64,000 bases of DNA from Rhodococcus erythropolis NBRC 15567 (GCF_001552595.1 NZ_BCRM01000001.1:1054001-1118000), one strand, 5' to 3'. Counted from the stretch's first letter, positions 52,559 through 61,238 are shown. A program made the numbers and translations. Notes: a model not told the origin generated them from the letters alone.

Positions 52559-53143
52559 TCAGATCGATTCCGCGCGGTTGGCCGCCTCGATGAATCGGGA
52601 CCAGAACGGTACGCGGACGCTAATGGGAGAGAGTGTCTTTCGGCCCTGTCCGAGGGGGAACTCATTGGCGAGATATTCGAGGAGGTTTGCCCCGTAGTAG
52701 ACGATATCGGTCTGCCACACGGAGATCACCGGCGATCCCGAGGGGGAGGGTGCGGCGGGCGTGAAGCGGTGTCCGAAGATCGGGACAAGGCGCGGCCACG
52801 CTCCGATCTGTTGACGCACGATTGTGGTGACGTCCTCGGGTGAGGCGGGCATTCTGCCCCACGATGCCGGCCAGAACGGTGGTTGTTGATGCAGTGCATC
52901 CCAAATGAAACCTTCGGTGACTGTATCTAGCCAAGTACCCAACTCGAGGTCGTCGGCGCTACGCCAGTTCGGCCAACGGTCGCCAAGTGGTAACGCAGTG
53001 GCAAGAAGGCTGCGGTGGTCTGGGTTGAAGTGAAATCCAAAGCGTTCGTGGACGGAATCGAACTCTGCGTCGGTCAGGCCCTCGCTGAGTTCGATCCCGG
53101 CCCCGTTGAGCAGTGCCGCTGCCTCGCGCCCGACGTGCTTCAT
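52559..53143 (-). CDS. SMI1/KNR4-like hypothetical protein
   Basis: 194 residues. The segment LSEGLTDAEFDSVHERFGFHFNPDHRSLLATALPLGDRWPNWR is the start of the SMI1/KNR4 (SUKH) fold. Later come DALHQQPPFWPASWG and VPIFGHRFTPAAPSPSGSPVISVWQTDIVYYGANLLEYLANEF, typical of its sugar-free bacterial members. SUKH proteins act as immunity proteins in some toxin systems or as general scaffolds. No toxin gene is adjacent. The start MKHVGREAAALL is preferred over the longer frame. Confidence 0.72.
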   Translation of the reverse strand: MKHVGREAAALLNGAGIELSEGLTDAEFDSVHERFGFHFNPDHRSLLATALPLGDRWPNWRSADDLELGTWLDTVTEGFIWDALHQQPPFWPASWGRMPASPEDVTTIVRQQIGAWPRLVPIFGHRFTPAAPSPSGSPVISVWQTDIVYYGANLLEYLANEFPLGQGRKTLSPISVRVPFWSRFIEAANRAESI

Positions 53144-53244
53144 TTCAGGAGTCTTGCAGATGCCACGTCCAGAACGGCAACGATGCTCTGGTCGATCACC
53201 GCACAATCGCCCGGCCGGCCTGTTGGTCGAACCTACGTTGAGGT

Positions 53245-53264
53245 TGTACATACTAGTTGTTACA
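53245..53264. promoter_or_regulatory. Palindrome in front of the TetR-gap pair
   Basis: TGTA-N3-ACTAGT-N3-TACA, a 20-base symmetric site ending 8 bases before the TetR start codon. A repressor bound there would block transcription or initiation. It is most likely autoregulation by the TetR protein. Confidence 0.6.
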
Positions 53265-53272
53265 GTCGATTG

Positions 53273-53851
53273 GTGAACTCAAAGGACCAGCTGACGGGTG
53301 CGATGGCAGAGCTGTTGTGGGAGCGCGGCTATGCAGCGACGAGCCCACGCGACGTGATGACACGTGCCGGGGTTGGCCAGGGCAGCATGTATCACCATTT
53401 CAGTGGAAAGCACGAACTCGCGGTAGAGGCGCTGTCTGCAGTTACCCGAGAAATGACGGGCGAGTCATCTCCGTTGGGTGGAGAAGGCTCGCCCCTCGAA
53501 CAGATGAAGCGCTACCTTTCGTTGCCGCGGCCGGGTACTCGGGGGTGCCGGGTGGGTCGGATGACCCAGGACCCGGAAGTGGTCACGGATGCAGAACTGA
53601 TCGCAGTCGTTGCGAATGCCTTCGACACCATGCTGAACCATTGGGAGCGGGCGATCACTGCCGCGATTGCTGCAGGAGAACTTCCGACGAGCATCGTCCC
53701 GGCGGATCTCGCGCGAACGCTGGCAGCCGTCCTGCAGGGCGGCTATGTACTTGCCCGCGCGCAGGGTGAACAGGGCCCGATGGACGCGGCGGTTCGTGGA
53801 GCCATTTCCCTGCTCGACGCCGCCCAGTCCGCTCTCAGCACCGATCACTGA
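53273..53851 (+). CDS. TetR family transcriptional regulator
   Basis: 192 residues. The HTH is TSPRDVMTRAGVGQGSMYHHFSGKHELAVEAL at about 28-58, and the C-terminal domain (TetR_C, LmrA/YxaF-like: RPGTRGCRVGRMTQDPEVV) belongs to the group that senses flavonoids or drugs. The start is GTG 53273, so the protein begins directly at the HTH domain. The stop is 22 bases before the GAPDH-like gene, which probably lies in the same transcript. Confidence 0.9.
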   Translation: MNSKDQLTGAMAELLWERGYAATSPRDVMTRAGVGQGSMYHHFSGKHELAVEALSAVTREMTGESSPLGGEGSPLEQMKRYLSLPRPGTRGCRVGRMTQDPEVVTDAELIAVVANAFDTMLNHWERAITAAIAAGELPTSIVPADLARTLAAVLQGGYVLARAQGEQGPMDAAVRGAISLLDAAQSALSTDH

Positions 53852-53873
53852 CCAACTCGAGAAAGAGAAATCA

Positions 53874-54869
53874 ATGTCCGTTCGTATCGGAATCAACGGC
53901 TTCGGCCGTATCGGTCGCAGCTACCTGCGGGCTGCGCTACGCAGCGATGCGGATGTCGAGATCGTCGCGATCAACGACATCGCCGACGCCGCAACCCTCG
54001 CTTCGCTCCTGGAGTGGGACTCGGTGTCCGGTCATCTGGACGGCGTCGAGGTCGACGGGGACGCGATTCTCGTTGCAGGAAAGCGCATTCGCGTCACCTC
54101 TGAGCGCGAGCCGTCCCTCATCCCCTGGAGAGCCGAACGCGTCGATGTCGTCATAGAGTCGACCGGCCGATTCACGGACTCGGTCAACGCTCGCCAACAC
54201 CTGACAGCGGGAGCGCGAAAGGTGATCATTTCGGCTCCCGCCGACAGTGATGTCCCTGCAGTTGTACTCGGAGTAAACGACGACGTCCTCGACATGTCGG
54301 AGGACGTATTCTCGAACGGATCCTGCACGACCAACTGCCTCGCACCGATGGTTAAGGTGCTGCACGAGGCGTTCGGCATCGAGTCCGGACTGATGACGAC
54401 GATCCACGCCTACACCAGCGACCAGCGCCTCCACGATGCTCCTCACAGCGATCTCCGGCGCGCCCGCGCCGCGGCATTGTCTACGATCCCGACTTCCTCC
54501 GGCGCCGCCGCCACCATCGGGCGGATCATCCCAGAGCTGGACGGAAAATTGACCGGACTCTCGCTGCGCGTCCCCGTGCCAGTCGGTTCTATCACCGACC
54601 TCACTGCCCATCTCTCACGACCGGCGACTGTCGTGGAGATCAACGAAGCGTTTCGCGTCGCATCGCAGACTCCCGAACTCTCGTCTTACCTTGCCTATTC
54701 GGAGGCGCCACTTGTCTCTGCCGACATAGTCGGCAATCCCCACTCGGCAATCTTCGATGCGCCCCTCACACAGGTCGTCGGCGAACAAGTGAAGGTTTTC
54801 GCCTGGTACGACAACGAATGGGGATTCTCGAACCGGCTCGTCGAGCTTTCGCAGCGGGTTGGCTCATAG
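53874..54869 (+). CDS. gap: Type I glyceraldehyde-3-phosphate dehydrogenase (accessory copy)
   Basis: 331 residues. The NAD-binding start is RIGINGFGRIGRSYLRAAL. Catalytic Cys151 is in SNGSCTTNCLAP (usual ASCTTNC, here Gly before Ser) and His178 in MTTIHAYTSDQ. The C-terminal FAWYDNEWGFSNRL is intact. It oxidises glyceraldehyde-3-phosphate to 1,3-bisphosphoglycerate, and the pairing with a TetR regulator and its distance from any pgk/tpi genes mark it as a second, inducible copy. AGAAAGAGAAATCA precedes the ATG. Confidence 0.92.
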   Translation: MSVRIGINGFGRIGRSYLRAALRSDADVEIVAINDIADAATLASLLEWDSVSGHLDGVEVDGDAILVAGKRIRVTSEREPSLIPWRAERVDVVIESTGRFTDSVNARQHLTAGARKVIISAPADSDVPAVVLGVNDDVLDMSEDVFSNGSCTTNCLAPMVKVLHEAFGIESGLMTTIHAYTSDQRLHDAPHSDLRRARAAALSTIPTSSGAAATIGRIIPELDGKLTGLSLRVPVPVGSITDLTAHLSRPATVVEINEAFRVASQTPELSSYLAYSEAPLVSADIVGNPHSAIFDAPLTQVVGEQVKVFAWYDNEWGFSNRLVELSQRVGS

Positions 54870-55169
54870 CGACCAGACGCAGGGGCGGAAGGCTTCGGTC
54901 GTGGAGGCTGTGCGACGGAAACTGATTTCCCATGGGGGACCCTCGTATGGACCGCACTGGTGCGTGGTGCCCGCAATGATTGGCCGCGATGTGCCCTCAC
55001 CTGTGGCAGAGGGCGCTGGGTTGTCGAGCGAGTCCGCCATCGTTGCCGTAGATCGGTTGCCGGTGATCTCACCGTACTAGTCGGAAGGTGGTCTGGGCTC
55101 GAGGAAATCGGGAGGTGCAGCTGCCGCCGACCCGCATCAGATCGGGACGCAGTCGTTGTACTGTGAGCC
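54870..55169. other. 300-base gap without a supported gene
   Basis: Between the GAPDH-like stop and the next small gene. Short open frames exist (for example 54859-55080) but have no ribosome site, composition or domain to support them. I see no hairpin followed by a T-run and no RNA motif. It probably holds the promoter of the following gene. Confidence 0.5.
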
Positions 55170-55538
55170 ATGCCGACCCTGCTTCGACGTGCATTCAAGA
55201 TCGGCGCGGTAGCGCTGGCAACGATTGTGGTGGCGGCCTACCTGTATGCGGCCTTCACTTATCGCAGCGCTGATGTCTTTGCGCCGCCAGGACGCATCGA
55301 GTCTCTCGGCCGGACCTATCTGATCAGTAATTTCCCGCCGCGCACTCGTGAAGACCTCGAACAGCGATACGCGCAAGGCCACCGTGAGCAGTACACCTTG
55401 GAACAAGTGAGTTCCGTATTTCCGTGGCGCGCTGTCTACCAGTGGCAGAACGACCAGATCCGCGGCCAGGCGACGTCGAGCGCGTACCTGAAATGGGGCG
55501 AGACGTACATCAGCTATTCGCTTTCGGGTGGCCCATGA
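55170..55538 (+). CDS. Hypothetical membrane-anchored or secreted protein
   Basis: 122 residues: a basic start MPTLLRRAFK, one hydrophobic helix IGAVALATIVVAAYLYAAF, then a soluble tail with LEQRYAQGHREQYTLEQVSSVFPWRAVYQWQNDQ. It is probably a signal anchor with the tail outside. No known family is recognised. The frame ends 23 bases before the convergent NicO gene. Codon use is ordinary for the window. Confidence 0.6.
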   Translation: MPTLLRRAFKIGAVALATIVVAAYLYAAFTYRSADVFAPPGRIESLGRTYLISNFPPRTREDLEQRYAQGHREQYTLEQVSSVFPWRAVYQWQNDQIRGQATSSAYLKWGETYISYSLSGGP

Positions 55539-55560
55539 TTCTGCGTAGGCCGAGTCGAAC

Positions 55561-56706
55561 TCACATCGCTTCGTCTGCTGTCGCTCGTCGTGCTACTGCT
55601 GCACCGGACTGCGCTTGCCACCGTTCTTCGATGCGGCCGTACCGCCACACGAGGAGGGCGATCATCCAGGTGGCAACGAAGAGTCCGACGATGATGAAGC
55701 CCATCGCGCCGAGATCCAAGTTCCCGATGGCGCCGAGAATCCCGTCGTGGATGTCGAGTTTGTCGGTGAAGATCGAGATGATTTCCTGGGTCCCGATCAG
55801 CAGTGCCACTGCCACCGAGAGTCCGGTGATCACCATGTTGTAGTAGATCTTTCGTACCGGCTGGGCAAATGCCCAACCGTAAGCGAAGTTCATGAACGAT
55901 CCGTCGATCGAGTCGAACAGAGACATCCCGGCGCAGAAGAGTATCGGTAGAACGAGGATCGAATACCACGGGAGCCCTGTCGCTGCCGCGCCGCCGGCGA
56001 TCACCAACAGTCCCACTTCGGTGACGGTGTCGAATCCCAGTCCGAACAGTAGGCCGACCGGGTACATGTGCCAGGGCTTGCGAACCATCTTCATCACCGG
56101 GCCCAGGATCTTGTTGAGGGCGCCGCGGCTGTCGAGTTCCTTCTCGAGTTGTTCCTCGTCGAAGGTTCCGGCCTTGTACTTCGTGTACACCCGATGAATC
56201 CCGATGAGAGAGAAAAGATTCAGGAGGCCGATCAAGATCAGGAACGTTCCGGAAATGGTGGTGCCGAACAAGCCGGTCCACTTTTCCAGATCGGAGTTGT
56301 CGTCGGAAAGGCTGGTGGCAAGTTGCCGCACACCCAACGCCAGAAGTGCGACGAGAACAAAGACGATGGTGGAGTGTCCGAGTGAAAACCAGAAACCGAC
56401 GGACATCGGTTTCTTGCCGTCCGCCACCAACTTCCGAGTGGTGTTGTCGATGGCGGCGATGTGATCGGCGTCGAAAGCATGGCGCATGCCGAGCGTGTAC
56501 GCCGTGACACCGAGTCCGATGCCGAAGACACTGCCTTCGATCGTGTAGTGGCCGGGGACAACCAGACCGAGCAGAACTGCCCACCCGACGACGTTGAGTG
56601 CAACGACGGTGACGGTCATTCCGATGATGCTTCGACGCTGGCCTCGATCCAGACTGTGCCAAGCGCCGGCGATTCGGGTGCCCGTCGTGGTCATTGTCGT
56701 GGACAT
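55561..56706 (-). CDS. NicO-family nickel/cobalt transporter (HoxN/NixA type)
   Basis: 381 residues, eight membrane helices. The metal signature is GMRHAFDADHIAAIDNTTR (His-x4-Asp-His), and the second loop GFDTVTEVGLLV and third GMSLFDSIDGSFMNFAYGWAFAQP are the NixA/HoxN hallmarks. It imports Ni2+ or Co2+ across the cytoplasmic membrane, likely for urease, hydrogenase or cobalamin synthesis. A direct repeat TGAACA-GT-TGAACA lies about 60 bases upstream on the same strand and may be a metalloregulator site. Confidence 0.95.
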   Translation of the reverse strand: MSTTMTTTGTRIAGAWHSLDRGQRRSIIGMTVTVVALNVVGWAVLLGLVVPGHYTIEGSVFGIGLGVTAYTLGMRHAFDADHIAAIDNTTRKLVADGKKPMSVGFWFSLGHSTIVFVLVALLALGVRQLATSLSDDNSDLEKWTGLFGTTISGTFLILIGLLNLFSLIGIHRVYTKYKAGTFDEEQLEKELDSRGALNKILGPVMKMVRKPWHMYPVGLLFGLGFDTVTEVGLLVIAGGAAATGLPWYSILVLPILFCAGMSLFDSIDGSFMNFAYGWAFAQPVRKIYYNMVITGLSVAVALLIGTQEIISIFTDKLDIHDGILGAIGNLDLGAMGFIIVGLFVATWMIALLVWRYGRIEERWQAQSGAAVARRATADEAM

Positions 56707-56803
56707 CGAACCTCACCGATCTTTCAGTCGCGGCCGGCGGCCACCCTACTGAAATCGTATAAGTGTTCAACTGTTCAGATAAGCGCCTGGAGGTTACAAA
56801 TCA

Positions 56804-56840
56804 CCCATCCGGGAGTAAAGATGCTTTGCTCCCGGATGGG
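56804..56840. terminator. Strong hairpin between the nickel transporter promoter and azlD
   Basis: CCCATCCGGGAGTAAAG, loop ATG, CTTTGCTCCCGGATGGG: 17-base arms with one mismatch. It lies directly after the azlD stop on the minus strand, so it terminates azlCD before the nickel transporter promoter. Confidence 0.8.
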
Positions 56841-56846
56841 AATTGC

Positions 56847-57176
56847 TCAGGCAAACACGGTATTGACCAGCGCGACGTAGATCGTCGTTCCGACAACGAT
56901 GCTCAGGACGGCATTCTTTCGCCACAGGTGCGCGGCGATTGTGGCACACACTGCAATCAGTTCGGGGAGGCCGTGAGACGGGGCGGTGATCGACACCCCT
57001 TTGAGTGAATACATCACGAGGATCAGCATGACGCCGGCCGGCATGTAGATGCCGAGGTAGCCGACCAGGGCGGAGGAGCGCAGCGGCATGAGCGCGGCGA
57101 AGGGGATTGCGCGCAGCGCGAAGGTGACCACGGCCATGACTGCGACCGCCGCAAAGATGTACGAGGTGTCAGGCAT
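56847..57176 (-). CDS. azlD: AzlD/BrnE branched-chain amino acid exporter, small subunit
   Basis: 109 residues with four hydrophobic segments (AVAVMAVVTFALRAIPFAAL, YLGIYMPAGVMLILVMYSL, LIAVCATIAAHLWRKNAVLSIVVGTTIYVAL). This is the AzlD family, the partner of AzlC (BrnE with BrnF in corynebacteria), which exports isoleucine, leucine, valine and methionine. ATG 57176 overlaps the azlC stop by eight bases, and a longer frame to 57206 lies within azlC. It ends just before a terminator hairpin. Confidence 0.9.
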   Translation of the reverse strand: MPDTSYIFAAVAVMAVVTFALRAIPFAALMPLRSSALVGYLGIYMPAGVMLILVMYSLKGVSITAPSHGLPELIAVCATIAAHLWRKNAVLSIVVGTTIYVALVNTVFA

Positions 57177-57906
57177 CGATCTTCGCCTTTCGTGAGTCGT
57201 AGACAAAGCGGCCGATCAGGAAGAGCACGAAGGCGCCCATTGCAATTGGCAGCATGTGATCCGGGGCTGCGAGCCGGGCGACCAGAGCGCAGGTGACCGC
57301 AGCGACCGGCACCGCGAATCCGTTTTGTGCGCGAATTGCCTCGATCGAGAGGACGACGAACAGTGCGGTCAGAGCGAAGTCGAGACCGACTATCGAATCT
57401 GGAATCCACTGTCCTGCCGTCGCGCCCAGGATCGCGCCACCGATCCAGTAGCCGTGGAGGTACAGCTGGGAGTAGACGATGACGCGTCCGGTGAGTGCCT
57501 TGGGATCGGCAGTTACCGACATCGCATAGGCCTCGTCGGTCAGCGCGAACATGCTGTAGAAGCGGGCGAAGGGGTTGCGAATCTTTTCCAGCGGAAAACT
57601 CAAGGCGTAGAACACATGTCGAAAGTTGACCAGCAGTGCGGTCAGAGCGACGTACGGCAGTGGTGTCATGGCCGCGACCATTCCGACGGCGAGAAACTCC
57701 AGCGATCCGGCGTAGATCAGCGAGGTGAAAGCGACTGCCCACCAAGGGTTGAGGCCCTGTTGGACCACAAGAACGCCCAGGGCTATCCCGAGTGGGAGCA
57801 GGCCGAATCCGACCGGCAGCGACAGTTGGAAGGCATGCCGCCACGCCGGGGTTCGCGGCGAGAGTTCGACGGCAGGCGCGGCCGTCGACGATGCTGGTTC
57901 GATCAC
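57169..57906 (-). CDS. azlC: AzlC/BrnF branched-chain amino acid exporter, large subunit
   Basis: 245 residues, six to seven membrane helices. Family features are FQLSLPVGFGLLPLGIALGVLVVQQGLNPWWAVAFTSLIYAGSLEFLAVGMV and LTALLVNFRHVFYALSFP. With AzlD it forms the exporter known as BrnFE. A divergent Lrp gene lies about 80 bases away, the same arrangement as the corynebacterial brnFE-lrp locus, where Lrp activates the exporter when branched-chain amino acids accumulate. Confidence 0.94.
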   Translation of the reverse strand: MIEPASSTAAPAVELSPRTPAWRHAFQLSLPVGFGLLPLGIALGVLVVQQGLNPWWAVAFTSLIYAGSLEFLAVGMVAAMTPLPYVALTALLVNFRHVFYALSFPLEKIRNPFARFYSMFALTDEAYAMSVTADPKALTGRVIVYSQLYLHGYWIGGAILGATAGQWIPDSIVGLDFALTALFVVLSIEAIRAQNGFAVPVAAVTCALVARLAAPDHMLPIAMGAFVLFLIGRFVYDSRKAKIDA

Positions 57907-57985
57907 GACGCAAATCTATAACAAAGATCGAGGTGATCGATTGCTCAGAATGCCCACATATTGAACAGTGCGCAATAATAGTGCG

Positions 57986-58426
57986 ATGGATGCCATGGAT
58001 GACGCAATTTTGTTTCACCTCCGTCAGGACTCGAGTCTGACGAACACGGAATTGGCGGATCTGGTGGGTCTGACACCGTCCCCTTGCCTGCGCCGCGTGA
58101 AAAAGCTCGAAGCCGACGGAATCATCACCGGGTACCGCGCGATCGTCAGTCAGGAAGCGCTTGGCCGAGGATTTCAAGTGATCGTCACCGCCGAGATCGG
58201 AGTCAACGACCAGGCGACCATCGAGGACTTCGAATCCCAGGTCGCCGCCTTCGACGAAGTGATCGAATGTCGGCGGTTGTTCGGAATTCCCGACTACTTC
58301 ATTCGGGTCGCGGTGAAAGATCTCGCGACGTACGAGAACTTCATGGTCACCAAGCTCAGCGGGCTTCCGGCTGTCTCGCGGGTGACATCGCTGATCACCA
58401 TGAAGACCATCAAGAGTGTCGACTGA
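57986..58426 (+). CDS. lrp: Lrp/AsnC-family transcriptional regulator
   Basis: About 146 residues. The HTH is DSSLTNTELADLVGLTPSPCLRRVKKLEADGIITGYRAIV, and the ligand-binding RAM domain follows (FQVIVTAEIGVNDQATIEDFESQV...GIPDYFIRVAVKDLATYENFM). ATG 57986 (MDAMDDAILFHL) is the best match to family starts. GTG 57968 would add six residues, and the transcript may be near leaderless. It is divergent from azlC, which it is expected to activate in response to leucine, isoleucine, valine or methionine. Confidence 0.92.
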   Translation: MDAMDDAILFHLRQDSSLTNTELADLVGLTPSPCLRRVKKLEADGIITGYRAIVSQEALGRGFQVIVTAEIGVNDQATIEDFESQVAAFDEVIECRRLFGIPDYFIRVAVKDLATYENFMVTKLSGLPAVSRVTSLITMKTIKSVD

Positions 58427-58483
58427 TGCCCGGGCTCGGCTGAACCTTCACTAGGTGTCGGTGGTCGGCGTTAACGTCGGAAC

Positions 58484-58909
58484 ATGGGATACGAATTTCA
58501 AGTCACAGTAGATTCGGCACACCCGCACGAACAGGCGAAGTGGTGGGCCGCAGCACTCGGGTGGGCAGCGGAGCCCAGCGACGAAGACTTCATCAGGGGC
58601 CTCGTCGCTGCTGGTCACGCCAAGGAATCTGACACCACGACCTTCGAGGGAGTTCTCGTCTGGCGCGAAGGTGCAGCCATCAGCGATCCGGAGCATCCCG
58701 AACGTCCCCGCGTTCTGTTCCAACTGGTTCCGGAATCGAAGACGGTGAAGAACCGGCTCCATTTCGACATACGAGTGGGCGACAAGCGCGAGGATGTCGC
58801 AGCGCACCTCGAGACGGTGGGGGCGACGATCCTGCACCGGGGAGCGCAGGGGCCGAGCGTGTGGATCACGATGACCGATCCCGAAGGAAACGAGTTCTGC
58901 GTCAGCTAG
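58484..58909 (+). CDS. VOC-family (glyoxalase-like) protein
   Basis: 141 residues, a two-module beta-alpha-beta-beta-beta layout: FQVTVDSAHPHEQAKWWAAALGW first, then NRLHFDIRVGDKREDVAAHLETVGATIL, ending ITMTDPEGNEFCVS. The last segment has the metal-ligand Glu position of glyoxalase/dioxygenase folds, but the first His position is less clear. Functions in this family range from glyoxalase and bleomycin resistance to dioxygenase, so none is assigned. Its stop overlaps the convergent AraC gene by four bases. Confidence 0.85.
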   Translation: MGYEFQVTVDSAHPHEQAKWWAAALGWAAEPSDEDFIRGLVAAGHAKESDTTTFEGVLVWREGAAISDPEHPERPRVLFQLVPESKTVKNRLHFDIRVGDKREDVAAHLETVGATILHRGAQGPSVWITMTDPEGNEFCVS

Positions 58910-59916
58910 CGGTACGAACTCGGAGTGTCGCCGGTCCATCGTTTGAAGGCCCGACGGAACGCGCTGGGCTCGGAGAACCCCAATCGCGCCGAGAGTACTT
59001 CGACGGATTCTCCGCGCCGCAAACCAGCGATGGCTACGTCGCGGAGCACTTCCTCGCGTAGTTGATTCAGTGATGTTCCGTCACGCCGCAGCAGTCGACG
59101 CAGATGGGGAACGCTGATCGAGAGCATCTCGGCGATCTCCTCGGCCGTGGAGGTTCGCCCCTTCACCCCAAGTTCCAGGACCCGTCGCACCTGCGCCGAC
59201 GCAGTGCTGTCGTAATCGCGTTCGGACATGAGCTGAATCGGAGATTCTCGGAGGTACTCCTCCAACGTCTCCTCGGTTTGGATGATCGGTGCGCGCATGG
59301 CCGAGTTGTCGAACTCCAGTGCCGCTCGCTGCGCGCCGAAGGTGACCGGCGCTCCGAAGATGTAGTCGTAGTCCTGCGCCAACCGCGCATCCGGTGCCGA
59401 GTACGGAAATTCGACTGCCCGAAGTCGGACGCGCTTTCCGATCAACCACGCGGAAAATCGGTGCAGCAAGATCAGGACAAAATCGGTTGTGACACGTTCT
59501 GCGACATCAGGTTCGGCGACGCCTTCGCGAGCGCGGACTGCGAAGCTCACCCGCGTGCTTTCCTCGCCCTTCTCGATCGCCAGTGGGGCGAGAGCCGGTA
59601 GTGCACGGATCACGTCGGACATTCGAGCGAACGCTGATCCGAGGTCAGGGCAATGGATCAACGTCAGGCAGATCAATCGGAAAGTGCCACGGGGGACCGG
59701 GGCGGATCCGAGGCCGAACAATTCGTCGTCGGTGATCTGCCAGGTGGTTTGAATGAAGGTGGTGACCTGAGTTGGGGTCAGCCGCGCGCGAGCGTCCGAC
59801 AATGTCTCCAGGTCGATCCCAGCAGCTCGCAGTGCACCAGACAAATCGACGTCGTTGTCCGGCGAGAACGCGAGGTAGCGGTGGACGAATGCGGTCGGGA
59901 TGGTCCGCGCTGTCAT
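58906..59916 (-). CDS. AraC-family transcriptional regulator (OruR/ArgR-like arabinose-binding domain)
   Basis: 336 residues. The N-terminal region matches the Arabinose_bd domain of OruR-type proteins (LSGALRAAGIDLETLSDARARLTPTQVTTFIQTTWQITDDELFGLG). The C-terminal double HTH reads EEIAEMLSISVPHLRRLLRRDGTSLNQLREEVLRDVAIAGLRRGESVEVLSARLGFSEPSAFRRAFKRWTGDTPSSYR. ATG 59916 overlaps the aminotransferase stop as ATGA, so it is co-expressed with it. The effector is unknown. Confidence 0.92.
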   Translation of the reverse strand: MTARTIPTAFVHRYLAFSPDNDVDLSGALRAAGIDLETLSDARARLTPTQVTTFIQTTWQITDDELFGLGSAPVPRGTFRLICLTLIHCPDLGSAFARMSDVIRALPALAPLAIEKGEESTRVSFAVRAREGVAEPDVAERVTTDFVLILLHRFSAWLIGKRVRLRAVEFPYSAPDARLAQDYDYIFGAPVTFGAQRAALEFDNSAMRAPIIQTEETLEEYLRESPIQLMSERDYDSTASAQVRRVLELGVKGRTSTAEEIAEMLSISVPHLRRLLRRDGTSLNQLREEVLRDVAIAGLRRGESVEVLSARLGFSEPSAFRRAFKRWTGDTPSSYR

Positions 59917-61103
59917 GGGTGCGCTGCTCCTTGGAGCAGGTGGAGACGGCGTGCAGCTTCGGAAAGAATGTGGTCCTGCTTGCAGAAGGCGAAGCGCACC
60001 AGGTGCTTCCAATCGTCGCGGTTGTCCGCGAACACGTCGACCGGTACGGCCGCGACGCCGATACGCTCGGGTAGGGCGCGACAGAAATCTCCCGCGTCGG
60101 TTTCACCCAACGGTCTGATGTCGGCAAGGAGGAAGTACGTGCCGCCGCCGGAATGCACCGTGAAACCGGCCTCGGTCAGAGCTTTTCCGAGTACGTCCCG
60201 TTTGCCCTGCAAGCTCTGTCGAAGTTCGACGACCCACGGCTGTTCGTTGGTCAGCGCGTAGGCAACGGCCGGTTGGAATGGTGCACCGGCAACAAATGAC
60301 ATGAACTGCTTGGCGGCACGGACTCCGTCGATGAGTTCTCGGGGGCCGATCGCCCAGCCGGTCTTCCAGCCGGTGACATTGAAAGTCTTTGCGGCACTGG
60401 ACACAGTGACGGTGCGCTCACGCATGCCCGGGAGCGACGCCATCGGTGTGTGGGTGAGGCCGTCGAAGACCAAGTGCTCGTAGACCTCGTCACTCAACAC
60501 GATCAGGTCGCGTTCGCACGCGAGTTCGGCGATCGCTCGAAGTTCGTGATCGGTGAATACGGTGCCGGTGGGGTTGTGAGGACTGTTGACGATCAGCATC
60601 TTCGTCTTGGCGGTGATCGCGCCGCGCAATGCATCGAGATCGACCGCGAATCCGTCTCCCGCGGCAACCAGCGGAACTGTGCGACGCACAGCGCCTGCCA
60701 ATGCGACGGATGCAGCGTAGGAGTCGTAGTACGGCTCGATCAGCACTACTTCTTCGCCGGGTTCGACCAGTCCGAGAATCGCAGCACTGATCGCCTCGGT
60801 GGCGCCGACGGTGACCAGAACTTCGGAGTCGGGATCACTGTCGAGTCCGTAACGGACGCGCCGATCCTCCGCGATGGCCTGACGCAAGACGGGCATGCCC
60901 GGACCGGGCGGGTATTGATTGACGCCCTCGGCGATGGCTCGGCGCGCTACTTCGAGCATGGCCGCAGGACCGTCGGTATCCGGAAAGCCCTGACCGAGGT
61001 TGACCGCGTCGTGAAGTGTGGCCAACGCTGTCATCTCGGCGAAGATCGTGGATGCGAACGGCTGCAGACGCGAGACAGTGCGGTTGCGGGGCGTCGAAGG
61101 CAT
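59913..61103 (-). CDS. dapC: PLP-dependent aminotransferase, DapC-like
   Basis: 396 residues, class I/II aminotransferase fold. It has NLGQGFPDTDGPAAML, GVNQYPPGPGMPVLRQAIAE, VNSPHNPTGTVFTDHE and the PLP Lys in SSAAKTFNVTGWKTGWAIGP, ending with an Arg for the carboxylate (VRFAFCK). It is close along its length to the mycobacterial protein annotated DapC (N-succinyldiaminopimelate aminotransferase of lysine synthesis). A kynurenine/glutamine transaminase-like role remains possible. The downstream AraC gene overlaps by four bases. Confidence 0.88.
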   Translation of the reverse strand: MPSTPRNRTVSRLQPFASTIFAEMTALATLHDAVNLGQGFPDTDGPAAMLEVARRAIAEGVNQYPPGPGMPVLRQAIAEDRRVRYGLDSDPDSEVLVTVGATEAISAAILGLVEPGEEVVLIEPYYDSYAASVALAGAVRRTVPLVAAGDGFAVDLDALRGAITAKTKMLIVNSPHNPTGTVFTDHELRAIAELACERDLIVLSDEVYEHLVFDGLTHTPMASLPGMRERTVTVSSAAKTFNVTGWKTGWAIGPRELIDGVRAAKQFMSFVAGAPFQPAVAYALTNEQPWVVELRQSLQGKRDVLGKALTEAGFTVHSGGGTYFLLADIRPLGETDAGDFCRALPERIGVAAVPVDVFADNRDDWKHLVRFAFCKQDHILSEAARRLHLLQGAAHP

Positions 61104-61238
61104 CTTTGCAGCTTAGTCGGCTGACACCGCATCCTCACATCCGCTCGGACGCGGTGCTTGTCACGTTTGAATCGCCGCCATCGTCCAACTCTGTAGAGAG
61201 CATCGAATCCGGTGCCCCAGAACGTACGGAGGCTTGCC

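Noticed and set aside
52559-53143. Toxin-immunity pair based on the SMI1/KNR4-like fold
   Set aside because: No polymorphic-toxin or secretion-domain gene lies next to it; the fold alone is not evidence.
53874-54869. Erythrose-4-phosphate dehydrogenase (epd) as the identity of the GAPDH-like gene
   Set aside because: Catalytic Cys/His and cofactor motifs fit both; no pyridoxine-synthesis neighbours support epd, so the general name was kept.
54859-55080. 73-residue open frame after the GAPDH-like gene
   Set aside because: Overlaps the GAPDH end, has no ribosome site and no domain; treated as chance.
55514-56770. 418-residue frame overlapping the NicO gene
   Set aside because: Arg/His/Ser-rich out-of-frame translation; the NicO frame has the HxxxxDH metal motif and membrane helices.
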